Origin: Ferrithrix thermotolerans DSM 19514
GTDB taxonomy: Bacteria; Actinomycetota; Acidimicrobiia; Acidimicrobiales; Ilumatobacteraceae
Length of the DNA stretch: 6,643 nt
Direction of reading: 5' to 3'
Assembly: GCA_945860575.1 (NCBI GenBank)
Contig: CAMAQQ010000071.1
Location: 1 to 6,643 of the forward strand
The notes beneath the pieces were generated by a model. The model was not told where the DNA came from. It was given only the letters and a program-made list of their open reading frames with translations, and searched no databases. Made by a program: the position numbers and the translations under genes. Shown in pieces: positions 1-6,278 of the stretch. The stretch's first letter is position 1; each line of letters starts with the position of its first letter.

Positions 1-615
1 CAATCGACGCCACAAGCCTTCATCGAAAAATTGATGGTGCAAGAGGCTTTGGCTGGCGAAACTGTGGTCAGACTCAAAGGCGGAGACCCTTTGCTGTTTG
101 GTCGGGCTGGCGAGGAAATCGCTTACCTTCAGTCGCAAGGCGTGGGCATCAAAGTGATCAACGGCGTAACAGCTGGACTTGCCGCCATCAATAGCCTAGG
201 GATATCTTTGACGCATCGGCAGTTTGCGCACGGGGCCATCATGGTGACTGGGCATTCACCCTCCAGCCATTCAATTACGCCTGCAGTGGACTGGGAACTT
301 CTAGGTCACACCGCGCATACTTGCCGCTTGACGCTGGTCATTTACATGGGCATGACCAGTTCGCAAGAGTTGCAAACTGCCTTGTTGAAATCTATGCCGC
401 CCGTCACACCCATTGCAGTGGTACAAAACGCCAGCGAACAAAATCAATGCAGTGTTATAGGACAACTTAACGCTTTGCATACATTGATTTGCGAAGCCGA
501 AATGGCAAGTCCTGCCATCATTTTTGTAGGTGATGTGCTCAATTCGCTTGTCAGCTTACGCAATGAAGAATCAAATCCTCATAAAGCTTATACCATTGCC
601 CGTCCTGGCGCTTGA
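1..615 (+). CDS. cobA: Uroporphyrinogen-III C-methyltransferase, 3' part (5' end outside the window)
   Basis: SUMT transfers two methyl groups from S-adenosylmethionine to C2 and C7 of uroporphyrinogen III, giving precorrin-2 for siroheme or cobalamin synthesis in the cytoplasm. The frame is open from base 1, so the gene enters from the left; 204 codons are visible, ending in TGA at 613-615. The family signature VVRLKGGDPLLFGRAGEE lies at visible residues 22-39. It is followed by the NGVTAGLAAINSLGISLTHR-like segment near 54-73 and by VTGHSP and LVIYMGM, all in the normal order for the tetrapyrrole methylase fold. Stand-alone SUMT is about 250-280 residues, so roughly the first quarter is missing. 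Because the N-terminus is outside, I cannot tell a stand-alone CobA from the C-terminal half of a CysG-type siroheme synthase. The internal ATG codons near 31-36 are not the real start, since the preceding codons already read as SUMT. prfB follows 41 bases downstream on the same strand. Confidence 0.93.
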   Translation, partial: QSTPQAFIEKLMVQEALAGETVVRLKGGDPLLFGRAGEEIAYLQSQGVGIKVINGVTAGLAAINSLGISLTHRQFAHGAIMVTGHSPSSHSITPAVDWELLGHTAHTCRLTLVIYMGMTSSQELQTALLKSMPPVTPIAVVQNASEQNQCSVIGQLNALHTLICEAEMASPAIIFVGDVLNSLVSLRNEESNPHKAYTIARPGA

Positions 616-656
616 TGGGCAGAGGATAATCAAATCTTTGGATACTGGATATTGAC

Positions 657-1065
657 ATGGAAGCAGAACGCACTAACAACATTGGTAACTTGCTCAACGA
701 CTTGCAAGCGCGCACACTTGATCTTCGGGGGTATCTTTGACTTCGATGCCAAATCAGAACGACTGAGAACTGTCAACGCATCATTAGAAGACCCCAGCGT
801 TTGGAACGATCCTAAAAAAGCGCAAGAACTGGGCAAAGAAAAAAAGTCGCTTGACGATATTGTGCTGACGATTGGCCGATTGGGCCAAGAAATTGATGAC
901 AACACCGAATTGTTTGACATGAGCAAGTCCGACAACGATGAGTCAGGACTTCTGACCATAGAGGAAGACACACAGCGAATCTTGGCTGAGGTGGAAAAAC
1001 TCGAATTCCGGCGCATGTTCAACAACCCCGCCGATCCGCTCAATGCATTTCTCGACATACAAGCA
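657..1065 (+). pseudogene. prfB: Peptide chain release factor 2 (RF2), 5' part only, with programmed +1 frameshift
   Basis: RF2 recognises UGA and UAA stop codons and triggers peptide release on the ribosome. ATG at 657 opens a 27-codon frame (MEAERTNNIGNLLNDLQ...) ending in an in-frame TGA at 738-740. Skipping T738 continues the protein as DFDAKSERLR, then SLEDPSVWNDPKKAQELGKE, EKLEFRRMFNNPADPLNAF and LDIQA. This is the standard RF2 N-terminal domain, with wording typical of betaproteobacteria. After LDIQA (ending at 1065) every RF2 I know continues GAGGTEAQDW; here the sequence changes at once into the reverse strand of tldD. Only about 136 of some 365 residues remain, and both the stop-codon recognition loop and the catalytic GGQ motif are absent, so this copy cannot make RF2. 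The frame stays open by chance to 1251. The ribosome-binding site is weak (GGAT at 647-650). The TTG at 652 is not the start; it lies in the post-shift frame and would replace the conserved MEAER beginning. Confidence 0.9.
727..741 (+). promoter_or_regulatory. prfB programmed +1 ribosomal frameshift site
   Basis: The autoregulatory recoding element of prfB is intact. A Shine-Dalgarno-like GGGGG lies at 727-731, then TAT, the slippery CTT at 735-737, and the stop TGA followed by C at 738-741. Order and spacing match the E. coli prfB site (AGGGGG TAT CTT TGA C), except that the first base of the SD-like element is C rather than A. In the known mechanism, low RF2 lets the ribosome pause at the poor TGAC stop context; the upstream SD-like element pairs with 16S rRNA and pushes the ribosome forward one base. 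The protein reading before and after the shift is continuous RF2, which supports function over a sequencing error. Confidence 0.93.
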
Positions 1066-1067
1066 AT
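1066..1067. other. Breakpoint joining truncated prfB to truncated tldD
   Basis: Bases up to 1065 read as RF2 on the plus strand (LDIQA). Bases from 1068 upward read as TldD on the minus strand (QPTLRV). At most two or three bases between them belong to neither gene, or to either. Both genes are cut inside conserved coding sequence: prfB loses about two thirds, and tldD loses only its last 8-10 codons. No insertion sequence, terminal inverted repeat, target-site duplication or tRNA is visible at the join. The genes meet 3' to 3' in convergent orientation. The position is accurate to a few bases. Whether it is an assembly error or a real rearrangement cannot be decided from sequence alone. Confidence 0.85.
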
Positions 1068-2453
1068 AACACGCAGTGTTGGTTGGCCGTCACCAACTGG
1101 CACACCTTGTCCGTCTTTACCGCACATGCCAGGGTTGCCCATCGCAAAATCGTTGCCAAGCAAATCAATATCTTTTAAAACTTCGGGGCCGTTGCCGATT
1201 AGGTTGCTCTCGCGAAGTGGTTCGGTGATTTCTCCGTTCTCAATCAAGTAGGCCTCAGCCATTCCGAAAACAAAATCACCGCTCGCTGTGTCGACTTGCC
1301 CGCCACCAAGTTTGGCAATGTAAACGCCATGCTTGGTATCGCGAACAATGTCATCAGGATCTTGCGTGCCGTTTAACACGAATGTGTTCGTCATTCGCAC
1401 CATCGGTAAGTGCTGATAACTCTGGCGACGGCCGTTGCCACTTTGCGCGCGACCTTCTTTGCGCGCGCGCAAATAATCCCACATGTAATCTGTGAGCACA
1501 CCGTCTTGTATCAAAGTATTGCGTTGCGATGGATGCCCCTCGTCGTCAATACCAATTGCGCCCCACTCTGCAGTCATCGTGCCATCATCAACGAGAGTCA
1601 CCAACGGCGATGCAACGAGTTCGCCCATCTTGCCGCGATACACACTTGCACTTTTACCAACCAAGTCGGCTTCAAGCCCGTGTCCACATGCCTCATGAAA
1701 CAAAACACCGCCGCTACCACGTTTGATCACAACTTGCATCGCACCCGATGGCGCAGGTCGCGCCGAAAGCTTTGTCACGGCCTGCTTTGCGGCGCGAATC
1801 GCCAATTCTTCGACATCGTTTTCATCGAACAATTCAAAACCAATCGTGTGACCAAGCGAGTCATAACCTGTTTGCATGCCGCCGTCACCGGTTGCGACGA
1901 CGCTAACTCGCAAAAGTGTGCGCACTTGATCGTCGGCACTCAACACGCCATTGCTGTTGGCAACCAAAATTCGACGAAGCGAATCGCCATAGCCGGCTGA
2001 CACCTGCACGATCGCCGAGTTGACCGCACGCGCTGCCGCATCGGCACGCTTCAGCAGGTCAACTTTGCGAGATTTTTCTACGCCATCCGGAGAAATCTTT
2101 ACTGTGTTCACTGCATGGCGCAACACGGTGCCGAGTTGAACTTTATTTACTCCGCCACCACCTTGCTTGGCGGCCACCGCAGCGGCTTCGGCGGCGGCTA
2201 ATAATCCGCGCTCTGAGAGATCAGAAGTGTGTGCAAAACCAGTGGTCTCGCCAGCGACCACACGAATGCCCGCACCACGATCGCGACCCGATGTAACTTG
2301 TTCGACTTTTCCGTCATCTAGGCCTGCCGAAGTGGATCGCTTGTCCTCTATATATACCTCTGCGAACTCGGCACCCGTACTGCGACCCTTGGCCAGCACA
2401 CGCTCTAAAACATCTGAAGCAACAAGGGGTTCTGCAGTTTGAGTATTTACCAT
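1068..2453 (-). CDS. tldD: TldD-family metallopeptidase, C-terminus cut off by the junction
   Basis: TldD, with partner TldE/PmbA, forms a cytoplasmic zinc metallopeptidase that degrades unfolded peptides and processes some modified peptides such as microcins. From ATG at 2453 the family match covers about 462 residues. The zinc motif HEACGH lies at residues 253-258, followed by GLEADLVGKSAS. The glycine-rich C-terminal GNPGMCGKDGQGVPVGDGQP holds Cys444, the counterpart of the third zinc ligand Cys454 in E. coli TldD. Full-length homologues end about ten residues after QPTLRV, usually with a VGGTA-like tail; that end is missing. The open frame continues to 630 as about 145 residues, but these are only the antisense of prfB and match nothing expected. 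An ATG at 2459 would add two residues; 2453 is preferred because TAGGCT lies six bases upstream, as in leaderless actinobacterial genes, and no Shine-Dalgarno is visible for either. The usual partner gene tldE is not in the window. With both zinc histidines and the cysteine present, the catalytic site itself is intact. Confidence 0.9.
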
Positions 2454-2459
2454 TTTCAT

Positions 2460-2465
2460 AGCCTA
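2460..2465 (-). promoter_or_regulatory. Possible -10 element for a leaderless tldD transcript
   Basis: On the minus strand TAGGCT (TANNNT pattern, three of six matches to TATAAT) is followed by six bases and then ATG at 2453. In actinobacteria this spacing would place the transcription start at or next to the start codon. No ribosome-binding site and no convincing -35 box are visible. The hexamer is degenerate, so the support comes mainly from the spacing and from the matching arrangement on the other strand. Confidence 0.35.
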
Positions 2466-2500
2466 GGCGCGTAGATGTCGTTGAGAGTTGTTGTGAGCCG

Positions 2501-2506
2501 TAATCT
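2501..2506 (+). promoter_or_regulatory. Possible -10 element for a leaderless PAP2-gene transcript
   Basis: TAATCT (TANNNT) is followed by six bases and the GTG start at 2513, so a transcript beginning at the usual distance would start at the start codon. No Shine-Dalgarno sequence precedes the GTG. TTGAGA at 2481-2486 resembles a -35 box, but the 14-base spacer is too short, which is common for leaderless actinobacterial promoters where only the -10 is clear. The proposed start codon and promoter support each other, but neither has independent proof. Confidence 0.45.
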
Positions 2507-2512
2507 TTACTG

Positions 2513-3457
2513 GTGGAAAATGCGCGCACCGACAAGAGCACAACTGTAAGCACAACTGTGAACACAACTTCAAGCACAGCAAAAAAGTCTGGGCGCCGCC
2601 CCTCGTTGCCAATCGACTTTGAACATCGCATGATCTGGTGGAAGGAAGCAATCATCTTCGGTGTTTTTTATTCGGTGTACACGCTGATTCGCAATCAATT
2701 TGGTTCGACGCTGGTCGAAGGAGTGTCGGTTCCGAATCACTCGTTCACAAATGCGATTCGAGTAATTCGTTTTGAACGATTGATCGGTCTTTATCACGAA
2801 GAAACTTTGCAAGATTGGTTCTTGCCGCATGTCTGGCTAATCAAAACAATGAATGTGTATTATGGCACTGCACATTTCTTTGTGACGCTTGGCGTTTTTA
2901 TCGCTCTCTACAAACTTAGGCCTTCGGTTTTTGGTCAGTGGAGAAACACGCTTGCCGTCATGACTGCATTGGCGATTATTGGTTTCTCGTTTTTTCCACT
3001 GATGCCGCCAAGATTGCTCGACGCTCCATGCCCAGACGCTGGCTACGGTGCAGCCTGCATTGAAAGCGAATATAGAAACTTCAACGACGCAGAAAATTTT
3101 GGGTTCGTCGACACGATTAAAGAGTTTGGCGGACCATGGGCGTTTGATCGTGGCCCCGGCAGCAAACTCTCTAACCAATACGCTGCGATGCCATCTCTGC
3201 ACATCGGTTGGGCAACTTGGTGTGCGTTCGGGTTGTGGCCAATCGCCCGAAAATTATGGATGCGTTTGGCGCTTTTGATTTATCCCGCTGTCACGACATT
3301 CTGCATCATCGTGACGGGCAATCATTTTTGGATTGACGGCGTCGGAGGGTTACTAGTTTTCGCTGTGGCATATTTCATCGGCACCGAAATCCACTTCATG
3401 AACCATCGTCGACTTGTGACCCGACTCACCATGTCGCAACAGACTGCTCGGGACTAG
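2513..3457 (+). CDS. PAP2-family integral membrane phosphatase (lipid-phosphate phosphatase or phosphotransferase)
   Basis: The 314-residue protein is predicted to be a multi-pass membrane enzyme of the PAP2 superfamily, which removes or transfers phosphate groups on lipid or isoprenoid phosphates. Hydrophobic segments lie near residues 44-60, 115-134, 147-164, 232-246, 250-268 and 277-291. The PAP2 motifs appear as MPPRLLD (164-170), AAMPSLHIGWA (224-234, His230) and TGNHFWID (268-275, His271 and Asp275). The two histidines and the aspartate are the expected catalytic residues. This arrangement, with long spacing between the first and second motifs, resembles the actinobacterial group often annotated as inositol phosphoceramide synthase-like (Aur1-like); the substrate cannot be read from sequence. 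Residues 1-30 are polar and rich in Ser and Thr, encoded partly by a 12-bp tandem repeat. The GTG start follows a -10-like TAATCT; conserved sequence begins only near residue 35, so the start is less certain than the family. dxs follows 13 bases downstream and is probably cotranscribed. Confidence 0.85.
   Translation: MENARTDKSTTVSTTVNTTSSTAKKSGRRPSLPIDFEHRMIWWKEAIIFGVFYSVYTLIRNQFGSTLVEGVSVPNHSFTNAIRVIRFERLIGLYHEETLQDWFLPHVWLIKTMNVYYGTAHFFVTLGVFIALYKLRPSVFGQWRNTLAVMTALAIIGFSFFPLMPPRLLDAPCPDAGYGAACIESEYRNFNDAENFGFVDTIKEFGGPWAFDRGPGSKLSNQYAAMPSLHIGWATWCAFGLWPIARKLWMRLALLIYPAVTTFCIIVTGNHFWIDGVGGLLVFAVAYFIGTEIHFMNHRRLVTRLTMSQQTARD
2537..2580 (+). repeat. 12-bp in-frame tandem repeat, about 3.7 copies
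   Basis: Units begin at 2537, 2549, 2561 and 2573. The first two (AGCACAACTGTA and AGCACAACTGTG) differ only in the last base; the third and fourth are diverged. Each unit is four codons, giving STTV, STTV, NTTS and STA(K) in the N-terminal tail of the PAP2 protein. Because the unit is a multiple of three, gain or loss of a copy would change the length of the tail without shifting the frame. Confidence 0.8.
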
Positions 3458-3470
3458 CGTTAGAGGCGCC

Positions 3471-5450
3471 ATGGCGTTATCAGACATTCGCCAACCGAGC
3501 GACCTTGCAAACTTGAGTTACCAACAACTCTCAGAGTTGTCGGGCGAGATTCGTGAGTTCATCGTTGAATCTGTTGCCAAAAACAGTGGTCACCTAGGCT
3601 CAAATTTAGGTGCCGTTGAATTGACACTCGCTCTGCATCGAGTTTTCGAATCTCCGCGCGATGCAATTTTATGGGACACGGGTCATCAGGCGTATGTGCA
3701 CAAAATAGTCACTGGTCGTCGTGGCGGATTTAGCAATTTGCGCCAAGCCGGTGGCATCTCGGGTTACCCGAGTCGTGAAGAAAGCGTGCACGACTTTATC
3801 GAGAACAGTCATGCTTCAACAGTTCTGAGTTATGCATACGGTCTGGCAGTTGCGCGAGACAGCGGTCAAACCCCAGACCGCAAACACATCGTTGCTGTGA
3901 TTGGTGATGGTTCGTTAACAGGCGGTATGGCCTACGAAGCGCTCAACAATCTTGGGCATTCACAACGACGCGTGATAATCGTGCTGAATGACAACGGTCG
4001 CTCTTATGCTCCAACGATTTCAAATCTCACCAGTCCAATTAATTTGGCTAGTGCACCAAGAGCATTAGATGAAACCAATGGTTTATCTCGCCCGCAAGAT
4101 CGTATTACGAAAAAGCTTTCGCGAGCACTAACTGCAATTCGGATGAACCCCGTTTATGTTCGTCGTCAACGCAAGTTAGAAAAGTTTTTGAATCGATTGC
4201 CGGTCATCGGCCCACAGGCCGAGCGCGGGCTTGAAGCGTTAAAAGCCGGCATCCGAGAGTTTTTGCAACCAACCGCATTCTTTGAAGCCCTCGGTGTTCG
4301 TTATGTCGGGCCAATTGACGGACACAACCAACAACGGTTAGAAGAAGCATTCAACGCGGCGAAATTAAATGTCGAAGAAGGTCCACTTGTGATTCACGTG
4401 ATCACACAAAAAGGTCGTGGCTATGCACCGGCAGAGGACGACGATGAAAAGAACTTGCATGACGCACCGATTTTTGACCCAATAACCGGACCGCCGAAAT
4501 CTTTGCCAACTGGTTACACCCAAGCGTTCGCAGATGCGATAGTAAAAGTTGCCGAACAAGATCCTCGAGTAGTTGCGATAACTGCGGCGATGCCCGGGCC
4601 GACTGGGTTGTTACCTTTTCAATCACACTTTCCTGAACGGTTCATTGATGTCGGTATCGCCGAGCAACATGCTGTGACTGCAGCAGCGGGCATGGCGATG
4701 GGTGGTTTGCGACCAGTCGTCGCGTTGTATTCGACTTTTCTAAATCGCGCCTGGGATCAGGTCGTCTACGATGTTGCGTTGCACCGCTTGCCCGTTGTGT
4801 TTTGTTTGGATCGTGCTGGCATCACTGGTGACGACGGCCCGAGCCATAACGGCATTTTTGACATGGCGTTACTTTCTAAAGTTCCTGGGATGCGACTTTT
4901 AGCGCCATCTAGCGCGCAAGATTTAGCGAAGATGCTTGAAGATGCAATCGCGCTCACAGACACTGGGCCAGTTGCAATTCGATATCCAAAAGGCATCGCC
5001 AGAGTTGTCGGCGAACATGAAGTCGGTTCTGGTATGCAAGCACGAAAATTGCGCAACTCGGCAGTGCCGAATGTTTGCGTATTGGCGATCGGCAAAATGG
5101 TTGCGGCTGCCGAGCAGGCGGTTGAAATTCTTGCTTCGCGAGGAGTTGAAATCACACTCTGGGATGTTCGCTGTTGTATGCCAGCCGACGAAACGATGAT
5201 CGCCGATGCGGCGCGGCACTGCGTCGTGGTGACGATTGAAGACGGCATTCGCGACGGTGGCATCGGCATGATGCTTGCCGATTTGGTGACGAATGCCGAG
5301 GGCTCGGTTCGTCCGCGCGTTGAAGTGCTGGGGTTGCCAACGAAATTTACGCCGCAAGGCAAACCAGCGGCAATCCTCAAACAACTCGGGTTTGATGCCG
5401 AGTCGCTCGCAGAAACACTTGCCGATCTAGCGACTGTCAAGCCAAAATAA
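3471..5450 (+). CDS. dxs: 1-deoxy-D-xylulose-5-phosphate synthase
   Basis: Dxs condenses pyruvate and glyceraldehyde 3-phosphate to 1-deoxy-D-xylulose 5-phosphate, the first step of the MEP isoprenoid pathway, and uses thiamine diphosphate in the cytoplasm. The 659-residue protein is complete. HLGSNLGAVELTLALH (41-56) and DTGHQAY (69-75, His72) open the first domain. The thiamine-diphosphate motif runs from GDGSLTGG (145-152) to NDN (173-175). GPIDGHN (280-286) and TQKGRGYAPAE (312-322) follow. The catalytic glutamate is Glu398 in DVGIAEQHA, and DRAGITGDDGPSHNG (447-461) precedes a transketolase C-terminal domain ending in LPTKFTPQGK. The protein is somewhat longer than the usual 620-640 residues; a polar stretch after the NDN motif, about residues 187-219, looks like an insertion. 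The ATG at 3471 has AGAGG at 3462-3466, four bases upstream, a short but usable ribosome-binding spacing. It starts 13 bases after the PAP2 gene and ends 16 bases before the hisN-like gene. Confidence 0.97.
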   Translation: MALSDIRQPSDLANLSYQQLSELSGEIREFIVESVAKNSGHLGSNLGAVELTLALHRVFESPRDAILWDTGHQAYVHKIVTGRRGGFSNLRQAGGISGYPSREESVHDFIENSHASTVLSYAYGLAVARDSGQTPDRKHIVAVIGDGSLTGGMAYEALNNLGHSQRRVIIVLNDNGRSYAPTISNLTSPINLASAPRALDETNGLSRPQDRITKKLSRALTAIRMNPVYVRRQRKLEKFLNRLPVIGPQAERGLEALKAGIREFLQPTAFFEALGVRYVGPIDGHNQQRLEEAFNAAKLNVEEGPLVIHVITQKGRGYAPAEDDDEKNLHDAPIFDPITGPPKSLPTGYTQAFADAIVKVAEQDPRVVAITAAMPGPTGLLPFQSHFPERFIDVGIAEQHAVTAAAGMAMGGLRPVVALYSTFLNRAWDQVVYDVALHRLPVVFCLDRAGITGDDGPSHNGIFDMALLSKVPGMRLLAPSSAQDLAKMLEDAIALTDTGPVAIRYPKGIARVVGEHEVGSGMQARKLRNSAVPNVCVLAIGKMVAAAEQAVEILASRGVEITLWDVRCCMPADETMIADAARHCVVVTIEDGIRDGGIGMMLADLVTNAEGSVRPRVEVLGLPTKFTPQGKPAAILKQLGFDAESLAETLADLATVKPK

Positions 5451-5466
5451 TTTTTGTGCTGTCGCT

Positions 5467-6249
5467 GTGAGCAATTTTTCGCTCAATAGCGAGTTGCAAC
5501 TTGCGTTGCGCGTTGCCGATGCTGCCGACGCGGTGAGTCTCACGGGGTTTAACTCGCGCGATTTTTCGGTGATGCGCAAGGCCGATAAAAGTGAAGTGAC
5601 CGAAATAGATCGTGCCACTGAAACTGCGATCACAAATATTTTGCTCGCCGAACGCCCCGAGCACAGCGTTTACGGCGAAGAGCATGGCATCGTCGGGCCC
5701 GCCGGCGCGAAGTTTCAATGGGTGATTGATCCAATTGATGGCACGAGCAATTTTGTGCGCGGCGTCCCAGTGTGGGCGTCGCTGATCGCGCTCGTGTGCG
5801 ACAACATTCCCGTGCTTGGTGTCGTCTCTGCGCCGGCTTTGCAAATGCGATGGTGGGCCCACACTGGTGGTGGCGCGTTTTATAACTCGCAGCCGATTCG
5901 TGTTAGCAATATTGAAACTCTGGCACAGGCAAGTCTGAGTATTACTGCGACAAGAAGCTGGGATAAAACAGGCGCGACTGCGTCGTTGACAAAATTACAA
6001 ATTGATGTTTCTCGTGTACGGGGATACGGCGATTTTTGGCAACACATGCTGGTCGCTCAAGGTGTAGTCGATATTGCGATTGACAATATTGGTCTGGCGC
6101 CATATGACATTGCGGCGCTCGTGCCCATTGTTCAAGAAGCAGGCGGAAAGTTCAGTGACCGATTCGGCGCGCAAGATTGGCGCGCCAACTCGTTAATTAC
6201 AACAAACAGTTTGTTGCACGATGCAACTCTCGCCTATTTGCCGAAATAA
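5467..6249 (+). CDS. hisN: Inositol-monophosphatase-family phosphatase, probably histidinol-phosphatase (HisN type)
   Basis: Family members are magnesium-dependent, lithium-sensitive phosphatases acting on inositol phosphate, histidinol phosphate or similar small esters. The 260-residue protein has all metal-site motifs: Glu71 in GEEHG, Asp88 and Asp91 in WVIDPIDGTSNFVRG (85-99), and Asp214 in APYDIAALVPIVQEAGG (211-227). Length is normal and the frame intact. The APYD-AALVPIV-EAGG wording and the VTEIDRATE segment near 44-52 resemble the actinobacterial HisN group that performs the penultimate histidine step, but inositol monophosphatase or another substrate is possible, and no his genes are in view. 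The GTG start at 5467 has no Shine-Dalgarno; it fits the family N-terminus (Leu-Ala-x-x-Val-Ala-Asp-Ala-Ala near residues 12-20). A five-codon frame, GTG at 5456 to TGA at 5470, overlaps it as GTGA, which could permit translational coupling. The gene lies 16 bases after dxs and converges with the next gene. Confidence 0.85.
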   Translation: MSNFSLNSELQLALRVADAADAVSLTGFNSRDFSVMRKADKSEVTEIDRATETAITNILLAERPEHSVYGEEHGIVGPAGAKFQWVIDPIDGTSNFVRGVPVWASLIALVCDNIPVLGVVSAPALQMRWWAHTGGGAFYNSQPIRVSNIETLAQASLSITATRSWDKTGATASLTKLQIDVSRVRGYGDFWQHMLVAQGVVDIAIDNIGLAPYDIAALVPIVQEAGGKFSDRFGAQDWRANSLITTNSLLHDATLAYLPK

Positions 6250-6256
6250 TTTTGGC
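6240..6256. other. Small hairpin spanning the hisN-like stop codon
   Basis: Bases 6240-6246 (GCCGAAA) can pair with 6250-6256 (TTTTGGC) through seven pairs including one G-T wobble, leaving the TAA stop codon as the three-base loop. It sits between convergent genes, where a two-way terminator would be expected. However, the nearest T run (6275-6279) is about 18 bases further on, behind a partial GCAAATC duplication at 6257-6271, so intrinsic termination in the plus direction is doubtful. No T run follows in the minus direction. Confidence 0.25.
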
Positions 6257-6278
6257 GCAAATCGCAAATCGCAACTTT

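Noticed and set aside
630..1067. A minus-strand extension that adds about 145 residues to the C-terminus of TldD
   Set aside because: It is the exact antisense of the RF2 coding region, begins where TldD homology ends, is rich in Ser and Leu with no domain, and makes a protein far longer than the TldD family. It is a by-product of the junction.
1066..1251. The plus-strand continuation of prfB beyond LDIQA
   Set aside because: It is the antisense of tldD and shows no RF2 sequence; the frame is open only by chance.
1410..2000. A long plus-strand open frame inside tldD
   Set aside because: It is antisense to the conserved TldD core including the zinc motif, has Cys/His/Arg-rich composition and shows no recognisable domain.
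4766..5440. A 224-codon minus-strand open frame inside dxs
   Set aside because: It is antisense to the well-conserved second half of Dxs, and its Ser/Ala/Thr/Arg-rich composition is that expected of a shadow frame.
6256..6273. GCAAATC direct repeat as a CRISPR or regulatory iteron
   Set aside because: There are only about two and a half copies of seven bases without spacers, in a 29-base gap, which is too little to support any array or binding-site cluster.
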